Shown: piece after piece, positions 16,965 to 24,811 of the stretch
How the letters are laid out: every line of letters begins with the position of its first letter
Numbering within the stretch: the stretch's first letter is position 1
Origin: Bacteroidaceae bacterium
GTDB taxonomy: Bacteria > Bacteroidota > Bacteroidia > Bacteroidales > Bacteroidaceae
Length of the DNA stretch: 42,295 nt
Reading direction: 5' to 3'
Assembly: GCA_024398635.1 (NCBI GenBank)
Contig: JAKSIV010000020.1
Span: 1 to 42,295 of the forward strand
Position numbers and translations under genes: made by a program
The notes under the pieces: generated by a model
Databases searched by the model: none
Told to the model about the DNA's origin: nothing
The model's input: the letters and a program-made list of their open reading frames with translations, nothing else

Positions 16965-18494
16965 ATGCAGTTTAGGACTATAATCAAGGTTTTGTGTATT
17001 TCTTTGCTGGTTTCTTGTGCAGGAAATAGTCTAAGCAGGGTAGAAACATTGATGGAAACTGACGTAGAATTGGCGGATTCCATTATTTATTCTATGCAAG
17101 AACCTACCTGTAAACGTCAGCGTGCCTTGTATGCGTTGCTTAAAACCCAGATTGATTATAAGATGTACCGTGATATTCCTAATGACAGCATTATACGAAT
17201 AGCTACAGATTATTACGGGACAAAATATAAAGATTATCATGCAGCTATGGCATGGTACAGTCTAGGTTGTGTATCAGGAATAAATGGCCAGGACAGTACC
17301 GCCGCTGATGCCTACTTAACATCCATTCGTCTTTTCCCTGATACATTGGTGAGATATTACGCTCTGGCAGAACAGAACCTGAGTTGCATATATATTGATC
17401 ACAAGATGGATGCTGAGGCCTATCCAATGATAAAAGCTTGCTATAAAAACGCTATACACCTTAAAGACTCTGCTATTTTAGCATTTTGTGAGTTTAATAT
17501 TGCTAGATATTTGCTCTACAATAACGATTATGATAGTGCCCGAACAATGTTTTTGAATATCAAAGATAACAAATGGATGACATCTAGCATGAAGGCAGTT
17601 CCTTATTACGAATTATCTGTTATTGCTTTTTGCCAAAACAATTTTCTTCAGTCCATTAGTTATGCTGATTCTTTTATAGTGATGACTCAACATCAACTAC
17701 CTTATGGTTCTGTATATTCTACTAAAGCGGACGCTTATTATTTCCTTGGTCAAATAGACTCTGCCTTCTATTATTATAGATTATCTCTTACAGACAGCAA
17801 TGATCCATATACGATATGCAACACGTACCGCTATCTGGCTGAAATATATTCTTCTAAGGGCGAGCAAGACTCTGCCACGTATTGCACTAAGCAAGTAAGT
17901 ATGTGGGCAGACTCTATTGTTACTGCGTCTAATTCCGAGATTATTCTTAGGGCATTGTTGAATCACTCAAATTCATTGGTGCCGAAGAAGGATTACAAGT
18001 ACACCTTATTGTTAATTATATCCATCTTTACCGTTATTATTGTAATCATACTACTATATCTACATAGTAAGACGAAGAAAGAAAAGATTGAAGAGACTCT
18101 TGAGACAATTGAGTCAAGGCCATTAAGAACATCCATTTATGAATTTACCGATGATATTAATGAATTCAAGCATGGGAAGCTATATAAAACAATGGCAACC
18201 AATATAACAAAGCAAGAAGAGCCAACTCAAAAAGATAAGAACGCCCTAATAAAAGATTTTAGAGACTCCCTCATTGAACTTAGAACTTTCATATCCACTT
18301 CCGGGAAAGTAAATCCTGACGATATAGACTTTTGTATATTTACTATGCTTGGCTTTGGCCAGAAAGACTTCAATATTCTCTTTAACATAGGCCAATCACG
18401 TACACTTAAGTATAGGCTTAAAAGCAAATTGCCAGAAGAATTGTTTAATTATATTTTCAACACCTATAATATCATACGCAACACAAATAACTAA
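16965..18494 (+). CDS. Membrane-spanning TPR regulator with C-terminal HTH-like domain
   Basis: A 509-residue protein. The N-terminus is a lipoprotein-like signal (CISLLVSCAG). Residues 30-330 are helical repeats of TPR type, with recurring Ala/Tyr pairs such as YYFLGQIDSAFYYYRLSL. One strong membrane helix lies near residues 345-366 (LLLIISIFTVIIVIILLYL), then a charged coiled segment. The last 60 residues (TMLGFGQKDFNILFNIG, SRTLKYRLKSKL) look like a LuxR-type helix-turn-helix but diverged. Such Bacteroidetes proteins sense in the periplasm and bind DNA in the cytoplasm. The ATG at 16965 is preferred over a TTG at 16911 because it begins the signal sequence. It probably controls the operon that starts 150 nt downstream. 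Confidence 0.75.
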   Translation: MQFRTIIKVLCISLLVSCAGNSLSRVETLMETDVELADSIIYSMQEPTCKRQRALYALLKTQIDYKMYRDIPNDSIIRIATDYYGTKYKDYHAAMAWYSLGCVSGINGQDSTAADAYLTSIRLFPDTLVRYYALAEQNLSCIYIDHKMDAEAYPMIKACYKNAIHLKDSAILAFCEFNIARYLLYNNDYDSARTMFLNIKDNKWMTSSMKAVPYYELSVIAFCQNNFLQSISYADSFIVMTQHQLPYGSVYSTKADAYYFLGQIDSAFYYYRLSLTDSNDPYTICNTYRYLAEIYSSKGEQDSATYCTKQVSMWADSIVTASNSEIILRALLNHSNSLVPKKDYKYTLLLIISIFTVIIVIILLYLHSKTKKEKIEETLETIESRPLRTSIYEFTDDINEFKHGKLYKTMATNITKQEEPTQKDKNALIKDFRDSLIELRTFISTSGKVNPDDIDFCIFTMLGFGQKDFNILFNIGQSRTLKYRLKSKLPEELFNYIFNTYNIIRNTNN

Positions 18495-18530
18495 TATTCA
18501 ATAAGTTATTTTACCCACCCCCTGAAATTG

Positions 18531-18579
18531 GTAGCAGATTTGTAACGTATGCTCTTTTAATTGTAGCAAATTTGTAACG
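18531..18579 (+). repeat. 17-bp direct repeat, 32-bp period, upstream of the surface operon
   Basis: GTAGCAGATTTGTAACG (18531-18547) and GTAGCAAATTTGTAACG (18563-18579) differ at one base and are spaced 32 bp, close to three helical turns. A related CTCTTT follows each copy. They lie just upstream of the -7 box of the operon, which lacks a good -33 element, as expected for an activator-dependent promoter. Confidence 0.75.
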
Positions 18580-18611
18580 CTCTTTCAAAGTCATATAAAG
18601 AACTCTTATTC

Positions 18612-18619
18612 TATCTTTG
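18612..18619 (+). promoter_or_regulatory. -7 element of the six-gene surface operon
   Basis: TATCTTTG matches TAnnTTTG, 25 nt before the ATG at 18645. No TTTG lies 20 bp upstream; the second direct repeat ends 32 bp upstream instead. Confidence 0.6.
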
Positions 18620-18644
18620 GCCATCAAACTAAAACCCCAATGAT

Positions 18645-19001
18645 ATGAAAAAGAGGAACTTTATTCTATTGTTTTTGGCGGCAATTATCACTTTCCCGCT
18701 CTTTGCTGCTGATCACGAGATTACTGTAAGAAAGAAACCTGGTCCAATTGTTGGCCCACGTGGTGAGGGCATTGTAACAGCTTCTATAAATGCACAAGTA
18801 CTTACTGTGTCATTTAGCGATGTAACGTCATCAAGCATTGTAGTTTATGATGCAACTGACCCGGACACAGTGCTGTTTAGCCAGAACTACGCACCCGCGT
18901 ATAGCGCACAGGCAGACCTCACCTCATTGCCCGCAGGTGAATATGTGGTAGAGATTTACGCCTTTGATGAGTGGTGGACAGGAGACTTTGAGATAGAATA
19001 G
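18645..19001 (+). CDS. Small secreted DUF3244-like protein
   Basis: A 118-residue protein with a clear Sec signal (MKKRNFILLFLAAIITFPLFA) and a mature part of about 95 residues that reads as one beta-sandwich. The end (SLPAGEYVVEIYAFDEWWTG) is the kind of strand seen in DUF3244 proteins of Bacteroides, whose function is unknown. The mature N-terminus carries a basic, Pro/Gly-rich stretch (VRKKPGPIVGPRGEG). As first gene of the operon it should be the most strongly made product. It has Lys but only one Gln, which matters if the downstream transglutaminase-like proteins act on it. The next gene begins 4 nt after its stop. Confidence 0.72.
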   Translation: MKKRNFILLFLAAIITFPLFAADHEITVRKKPGPIVGPRGEGIVTASINAQVLTVSFSDVTSSSIVVYDATDPDTVLFSQNYAPAYSAQADLTSLPAGEYVVEIYAFDEWWTGDFEIE

Positions 19002-19005
19002 GTTT

Positions 19006-20364
19006 ATGTTAACGAGGTGCTTACATAATCTGTTTGCACTACCAGTGTTATTGGTGATTTGCAGTGGATGCTGTCAGGGTGATGCCCTGAACCGCGCACT
19101 GCAATCTGCCAGTAGCAACCGTTGTGAACTTGTCTCTGTGCTGAACCATTATCGTTCAGTTGATCCCAACTCAGACAAGCTGCGTGCGGCAGAGTTCCTG
19201 ATAGGTAACATGCCAGCCCATTACTCATACGCTGGGAGCGAAATCTATCAATACTACGATTATGCCGCCCGGATACTTGCCAATAAGGAACTGACACCGG
19301 AGCAGCAGCGTGACAGCTTGCTTGCCATAACAGACCTCAAGTATCGCAACCTGCCAAACCACACCATCCCAGATGCTCAGATTATCAAAGCAGACTACCT
19401 TATAGATAATATAGACAAGTCATACACCCAATGGACAACCTGTCCGTGGGCCAGCCAAGTCACGTTTGATGAGTACCTGGAATGGATGCTACCATACAAG
19501 GCAGTGGAATTACAGGAACTTGACCATTGGCGTGACACATTATTGGCTCATTTCGGTACAGGTCTGGAGCATCCCATCAAGAATGATGTGGAGTACAATA
19601 CCACTCTTGGTGTTGCCGACATGATACGCAATGATGCAAACAGCCGTTTGCATCGTTATGGTCTTTATACTCGTGCCGGATTGCCATTGTTGAGCGCACA
19701 TTTGCAAGTTAATCAGACATACGGAGATATACCGGACTATGCCTTGACAGCAGTCCTGGCATTCCGTAGCGCCGGAATACCGGCAGTACTTGATGAAACG
19801 CCTGTTGGTTCACGCTACACAGCCGCAACCAAATGGTTTGTCATACTATCAGACAAGGGTGATGAGCTGGCTTCGGAATGGGACCTGTCAACACAGATAG
19901 GTTGGGGCTTCTTTCCCTACGAGCGTGGACCTAAGGTGTATCGTAACACATACGCCATAAACAAGGAAAGACAGAAGTACAAGGAACAAGCCAAATACCA
20001 GTATCCTTTTGACCTTGGCAAAAAAGATATAACATCAAAATACTTCCTTACTAGCGATCTTTCTATACCCATAGACAATGCCGTCAGAAAACGCCTTAAA
20101 GACAAATACGTTTACATAGCTTCGGCTGTACGCAGTGAAGAGCAGCCTTGGCAGATAGTTGACTTTGGCGTGTTGAAACACGGCAAAGCCATTTTTCACG
20201 ATATGGGCCGTGAAGTCCTGTATCAGTTGCAGGGATATGACGGTGATGGGCTAATCCCTATCTCCAGACCTTTTATCCTGCATAAGGATTGCAGTATAGA
20301 GTATGTTGACTCTGACACTCTGAGTTCAACTCACCTAAATAAATGGAAGAATAACGCTTTATGA
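19006..20364 (+). CDS. Transglutaminase-like lipoprotein with lost catalytic residues
   Basis: A 452-residue lipoprotein (signal ending LLVICSGC) that aligns over nearly its full length with the first 450 residues of the next gene. In the core, the neighbour has GTCQDY and EGHSWY where this one has GDIPDY and AATKWF, so the expected catalytic Cys is Ile242 and the expected His is Thr275. The downstream Asp (Asp293) and the surrounding fold residues (FRSAGIPAV) are kept. It therefore looks like a pseudoenzyme: the fold is maintained without the Cys-His pair. It lacks the C-terminal discoidin-like domain of its paralogue. Its stop overlaps the next ATG by 4 nt (ATGA), which suggests the two are made together. 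Confidence 0.78.
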   Translation: MLTRCLHNLFALPVLLVICSGCCQGDALNRALQSASSNRCELVSVLNHYRSVDPNSDKLRAAEFLIGNMPAHYSYAGSEIYQYYDYAARILANKELTPEQQRDSLLAITDLKYRNLPNHTIPDAQIIKADYLIDNIDKSYTQWTTCPWASQVTFDEYLEWMLPYKAVELQELDHWRDTLLAHFGTGLEHPIKNDVEYNTTLGVADMIRNDANSRLHRYGLYTRAGLPLLSAHLQVNQTYGDIPDYALTAVLAFRSAGIPAVLDETPVGSRYTAATKWFVILSDKGDELASEWDLSTQIGWGFFPYERGPKVYRNTYAINKERQKYKEQAKYQYPFDLGKKDITSKYFLTSDLSIPIDNAVRKRLKDKYVYIASAVRSEEQPWQIVDFGVLKHGKAIFHDMGREVLYQLQGYDGDGLIPISRPFILHKDCSIEYVDSDTLSSTHLNKWKNNAL

Positions 20365-22367
20365 ATAATACCATGATAAACAAAAGGACTATAAAATCTG
20401 TCAAGACAGTATCACTTAAACTGCTAAGTGCACTGATTATTACTATCCTGATTTCCGGATGTAACCGCAATGACAAATACCTGCGATATGCTTTGAAGGT
20501 GTCAGGTGATAACCGTACTCAGATGGAAGCAGTGCTTGAGCATTACAAGACTGTTGACCCGGATCCGGAAAAGCTTGAGGCGGCAAAATACCTCATTTCA
20601 AATATGCCGGCACACTACTCATACGCAGATATAGCACAGGTTAACCTTTACTATGCTACTGCACTCAAGATAATGAAGTCCGGCAAGAGCGCCGAATGGC
20701 AGCGGGATACATTGCGTGACATAAGTGACAACGATTTTCCGTTTATGGACAAAAGGACGGTATCAGATGTCCGTACCATTACTGCTGATTATCTCATATA
20801 CAGTATAGACCATGCGTTTTTTCAGTGGAGGACACGCACATGGTCAAAGCACTTGACTTTTGAGGAGTTCCGTGACTGGCTGCTGCCTTATAAGGTAGTG
20901 GAATTGCAGTCACTTGATTTCTGGCGAGATACACTATCATCACATTTCAGTGACAGCATTAGCCGTCTTCCAGAGGATGATGACCGTTGCCGTACCATCT
21001 ATGGTGCACTTGACATAGTGCGCAATGAGATGGTATGGAAATTACGTCCTTATATTGCATGGACCACACGTAGTGGACATCCTCTGTTGAGTGCACAGAC
21101 ACTTGCCTCAATGACCTACGGCACCTGTCAGGATTACGTAAACCTTGGGGTAATGACATTCCGAAGCGTTGGCCTTCCTGCTGTGGTTGACTATGTGCCG
21201 CTTTGGGGCCGTAATCATGAAGGGCATTCCTGGTACACATTCCTGACAGATAACGGTATTCAGGCACATGCACAGCATGATATAACTATATCCGCAGGGA
21301 TGGGATTCTTCCCTTACCAGCGGTTCCCTAAGATATACCGTTCTACATACGCTATAAACCGCGATCGTGTAAAATACCGCAACAACACCCAATATGTGCA
21401 TCCGTTTAATGTATGTGAGCAGGATGTGACGGACCTGTATTACAGGACATCAGATGTGAGTGTTCCTGTAAAAAAGGATGTAAAGCTGAAAGACAAATAT
21501 GTCTATATAGCAACCCTGACGAATTCCGGTGGTCCGCAATGGTTCATACTTGATTATGGAGAGATAAAGAGAGGCAAGGCCTGTTTCCATAAGATGGGCC
21601 GCGAACTTATGTATATGGCACTTGGCTATGACGGTAATGGACTTGTGCCAATAACAGACCCATTCATAATAAACAAGGACGGCAGTTTGAGATATGTTCT
21701 GTTTGACGGTTCTGAGACAAGAACAATTGAGGTCAAGCGCAAATACTATGAGTCATACAATGTTGCCGAGCAGCGCCGTAAGATATTGGGGGCCAGAATC
21801 CAGTACGCTGACCATGCGGACTTCAGGGACAGTGTCACGCTCTACACTATAATGACCACGGATATTCCGGATAAGATAATATTGGGCAATAACACTCCCC
21901 ACCGCTATTGGCGATACCTTGCTGACGTCGGAACATACGGCAGTATTGCAGAACTGGCATTCTTTGATGAACAGGGTCACATAATGGATGGCAGACCCAT
22001 AGCATGCAGTAATGCGGGGGATGATGCAATAGCCCGCGCTTACGATTTTGACTGGCTGAGCAACTTTGAGACAGACAAGCCAGATGGCAACTGGGTGGGG
22101 ATGGATTTCGGTCAGCCCATAGCAGTTTCATCAGCGCGTGTGGTGCCTCGTAGTGATGACAATGATGTATGTGCTGGTAATGAGTATGAGTTGCTTTATT
22201 GGAATGGTGTGGGTTGGGTGTCACTTGGCAATCAGATAACAAAAGACAACCGCCTATGTTTTGACAATGCCCCCAAGAACGCCTTGATGTGGCTAAAGAA
22301 CTACACACGCGGGTGGGCTGAGAGGCCGTTCCTGATAGATGATGACGGTAATGTGGAGTGGTGGTGA
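20361..22367 (+). CDS. Transglutaminase-like lipoprotein with discoidin-like C-terminal domain
   Basis: A 668-residue lipoprotein (ILISGC lipobox). Residues 35-250 are helical and shared with the preceding paralogue. The transglutaminase-like core has the expected triad: Cys256 in GTCQDY, His289 in GHSWY, and Asp307 further on. Such Cys proteases or transferases can cross-link, cleave or transfer acyl groups; which one applies cannot be read from sequence. The last 170 residues (NWVGMDFGQPIAVSSARVVP, EYELLYWNGVGWVSLG) resemble a discoidin/F5-8 type C fold that often binds glycans. Surface location with a glycan-binding domain fits action on a decorated cell-surface substrate. Confidence 0.8.
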   Translation: MNNTMINKRTIKSVKTVSLKLLSALIITILISGCNRNDKYLRYALKVSGDNRTQMEAVLEHYKTVDPDPEKLEAAKYLISNMPAHYSYADIAQVNLYYATALKIMKSGKSAEWQRDTLRDISDNDFPFMDKRTVSDVRTITADYLIYSIDHAFFQWRTRTWSKHLTFEEFRDWLLPYKVVELQSLDFWRDTLSSHFSDSISRLPEDDDRCRTIYGALDIVRNEMVWKLRPYIAWTTRSGHPLLSAQTLASMTYGTCQDYVNLGVMTFRSVGLPAVVDYVPLWGRNHEGHSWYTFLTDNGIQAHAQHDITISAGMGFFPYQRFPKIYRSTYAINRDRVKYRNNTQYVHPFNVCEQDVTDLYYRTSDVSVPVKKDVKLKDKYVYIATLTNSGGPQWFILDYGEIKRGKACFHKMGRELMYMALGYDGNGLVPITDPFIINKDGSLRYVLFDGSETRTIEVKRKYYESYNVAEQRRKILGARIQYADHADFRDSVTLYTIMTTDIPDKIILGNNTPHRYWRYLADVGTYGSIAELAFFDEQGHIMDGRPIACSNAGDDAIARAYDFDWLSNFETDKPDGNWVGMDFGQPIAVSSARVVPRSDDNDVCAGNEYELLYWNGVGWVSLGNQITKDNRLCFDNAPKNALMWLKNYTRGWAERPFLIDDDGNVEWW

Positions 22368-22412
22368 CAGTCTGGAAAGAATAATGTTTTACTAAAAAAT
22401 AAGATTAAGATT

Positions 22413-23396
22413 ATGAGAACTTTCAGAAAACTTTTAGTGCCGGTTATGGTGACATTGGCAGTGGGTCTTGCATCATGCACAAATGACTATGAGATGTGGG
22501 ACGAGGCAAACGAGACAGAGACATGGGAGTTTGAACTACGCAACATCGTTTCTGATCTGGATTTCCTTTTTGAGAACAGTTTTGTTAAGTTTCAACAAGC
22601 AGAGGAATTGAACTACAAGGTGGATAGTCTTGATTTCTTTAGTGATGATACCTACTATCCGGTATGCGTTAAAAAACTTTATAATTTCTTTATGCTTAAG
22701 AAACTCGATTTTTTAGAGAATGATACAAACACCATCCATTTGCCATCATTTGCAATTAAAGGAATTGTATCCAATATCATAAATAATCAGGAAAAATATG
22801 ACATAGTGAAACTAACCTGGTCTTATGATGACGAGAGATTTACAACATTAGCTGCGTTTGACAAGACCAATGGACAAATTGTATATGATAATATACTCAC
22901 TAATATACCTCTGTTCCAAACTGAGATTCCTTCAAGGAAATCAAAACTAACAAGGTCAGAGGGCGGCTATGGTGATATTGAAACAAGAGTTTTCTACAAA
23001 GACAGATTAACAGTAGAACATGAGGGCTATTATTTTGATTATAGAATTAAAGGCCTTTGTAAAGTATGCAAGACGGGTGATGGGGTATATTCGCTAGTTG
23101 AGTTTGAGTCAATAGAATCTCAGTGCTCAGCACCAGATTATCCGCATGGGATGTTTTATCCAGCAGCAGATGTCGTAATTGCAAGTGGATGTATTATATA
23201 TTATTTGTGGATAGGAGAAGATGGTAAGAGATTTTCATCATATTATAGCTCTGATAATCCGGCGGTAAATGCTTACAATATATGGTATGATGTTCATCAC
23301 AATAATAAGCACGGGAAATGTGATGCTGAAAGTGCCGGTTTTTATTATAATCTGAATTCAGGCTTATATGCACCGGATTTGGGTTGGAATTTCTGA
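22413..23396 (+). CDS. Lipoprotein of unknown function
   Basis: A 327-residue protein with a lipoprotein signal (TLAVGLASC). The mature part is rich in acidic and aromatic residues and mostly beta-like. I do not recognise a family. It lies 45 nt after the transglutaminase-like gene and 44 nt before the next lipoprotein, with no terminator between, so it belongs to the same operon. Codon use shifts here to more A/T-ending codons than in the two genes before it. Confidence 0.7.
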   Translation: MRTFRKLLVPVMVTLAVGLASCTNDYEMWDEANETETWEFELRNIVSDLDFLFENSFVKFQQAEELNYKVDSLDFFSDDTYYPVCVKKLYNFFMLKKLDFLENDTNTIHLPSFAIKGIVSNIINNQEKYDIVKLTWSYDDERFTTLAAFDKTNGQIVYDNILTNIPLFQTEIPSRKSKLTRSEGGYGDIETRVFYKDRLTVEHEGYYFDYRIKGLCKVCKTGDGVYSLVEFESIESQCSAPDYPHGMFYPAADVVIASGCIIYYLWIGEDGKRFSSYYSSDNPAVNAYNIWYDVHHNNKHGKCDAESAGFYYNLNSGLYAPDLGWNF

Positions 23397-23440
23397 TATT
23401 TGATAATAATTGGGTTTCAGGTATTAATATATAAGAAGAT

Positions 23441-24811
23441 ATGCAATTCAGATTATTATTCAATGTAAAGTATGTCTTAATGGCAGGGCTGCTGATGGCA
23501 TCATGCGGAGATAATCCGACTGATACTGTTGATGAAGCATCCGGCAATCTGAAAATAGAGAATGTAAGTACTACTGCTTTTACATGTACCTTGAATGGTC
23601 AGTTTAAGGGAATAACCAATTTAGATGTTGTATTGGGTAAGCACGGAGTTCTTTATTGTGTCAAATCCAATCAATCGGAAAGTTTATTCAAATCTTGGAA
23701 GAATGGAAACGATGATGCGGAATTAAAGATGTACACTAATGATCGCGGTTTCAATGGCGAATCGTACACTGGGATAATAGATGGTTTACTTCCGGATACT
23801 GAATACAGTTTTTGCCTGTTTTCTCAAACAAAAGACAAAAGCGTCCGTGAAATCAGTGATATACATTCATTCAAGACTCTTGCTTTCAATCCAGAAATTA
23901 AGGAAATAAGTATAAAGGATATTCAATATATTGATGCTGGCGCAGAAGTCGAGTTTGGAATTGATGCATTGGATGCCAGGCTTTGCGAATATGGGGTTAT
24001 GCTGTCTGACAGATCTGGCATAGACATTAATACTGTCAACCGTATTATCAAATATACGGATGAGTATGATTATAAGATCAGTATAAAGATAAAAGACCTG
24101 AAACCGGACAGGATTTATTACAATTGCGCATATGTAAAATACAGATCATCAGAAGGTAAGGATGATTATTTGTATGGTCCTGAAGGTTCTTTCATGACAA
24201 TGACTTCAGATCAAATGTGGGTTGACTTGGGCTTGCCAAGTGGAATAAAATGGGCTAACTGCGACTTGGGAGGCTATATATTCTCAAATAACTCTTATTC
24301 TACTCCATGTTATATGTGGGGCTCATTAAAGGATGTGGGTTATCATTTGGATTCCCAAACTGGTTTAGAGGAGCCTGATGATGTCAAATATGAGCAATTA
24401 GATGATGCAACTGGTAGCTACAAGGATATAGGCTCCAATATAAGTGGAACGGAGTATGATGTTGCCAAGCAGAAATTGGGCGGAAAATGGAGAATGCCTA
24501 CAGTCGCTGAAGTGGAGGAACTAATAAGCAGTTGTGGTCATACATCTGAAATGACAACGCGTACATACACTAATTATGGACAGGAGTATACGATGCAGGT
24601 CAGGATCCATGTGTTATCTGGTAATGGTAATGAAGTAAGGTTTATTGATCATGAACACTACTGGTGCGGTGACGCAGTAGGTTCTGATATGGCCAGAAGT
24701 TTCCAATTTTCAATTGATAAACGAGTGGAAACAATCAATTATTGGGACACGGATAGAATGGCCAAGAGCAAAATCCGTCCTGTCTGGGACCCGAGTATGC
24801 CTGATGAATAA
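23441..24811 (+). CDS. FISUMP-domain lipoprotein with Ig/fibronectin-like N-terminal part
   Basis: A 456-residue lipoprotein (LLMASCGD). Residues 30-250 contain two beta-rich repeats with the DGLLPDTEYSFCLFSQT and LKPDRIYYNCAYVKY patterns of fibronectin type III-like domains. From about residue 262 follows WVDLGLPSGIKWANCDLGGY, then KWRMPTVAEVEEL and KSKIRPVWD, which mark the Fibrobacter succinogenes major paralogous (FISUMP) domain common on Bacteroidetes surfaces. The domain is likely adhesive or structural. The end overlaps the start of the ligase gene by 8 nt. Confidence 0.78.
   Translation: MQFRLLFNVKYVLMAGLLMASCGDNPTDTVDEASGNLKIENVSTTAFTCTLNGQFKGITNLDVVLGKHGVLYCVKSNQSESLFKSWKNGNDDAELKMYTNDRGFNGESYTGIIDGLLPDTEYSFCLFSQTKDKSVREISDIHSFKTLAFNPEIKEISIKDIQYIDAGAEVEFGIDALDARLCEYGVMLSDRSGIDINTVNRIIKYTDEYDYKISIKIKDLKPDRIYYNCAYVKYRSSEGKDDYLYGPEGSFMTMTSDQMWVDLGLPSGIKWANCDLGGYIFSNNSYSTPCYMWGSLKDVGYHLDSQTGLEEPDDVKYEQLDDATGSYKDIGSNISGTEYDVAKQKLGGKWRMPTVAEVEELISSCGHTSEMTTRTYTNYGQEYTMQVRIHVLSGNGNEVRFIDHEHYWCGDAVGSDMARSFQFSIDKRVETINYWDTDRMAKSKIRPVWDPSMPDE

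Noticed and set aside
18531..18579. The two GTAGCA-ATTTGTAACG repeats as a CRISPR-like or mobile repeat
   Set aside because: There are only two copies with a 15-bp interval, located upstream of a promoter; a regulator site is the simpler reading.
24714..24803. Upstream extension of the O-antigen-ligase-family gene
   Set aside because: It overlaps the C-terminal part of the FISUMP lipoprotein gene in another frame, and the ATG at 24804 begins directly before the first membrane helix.
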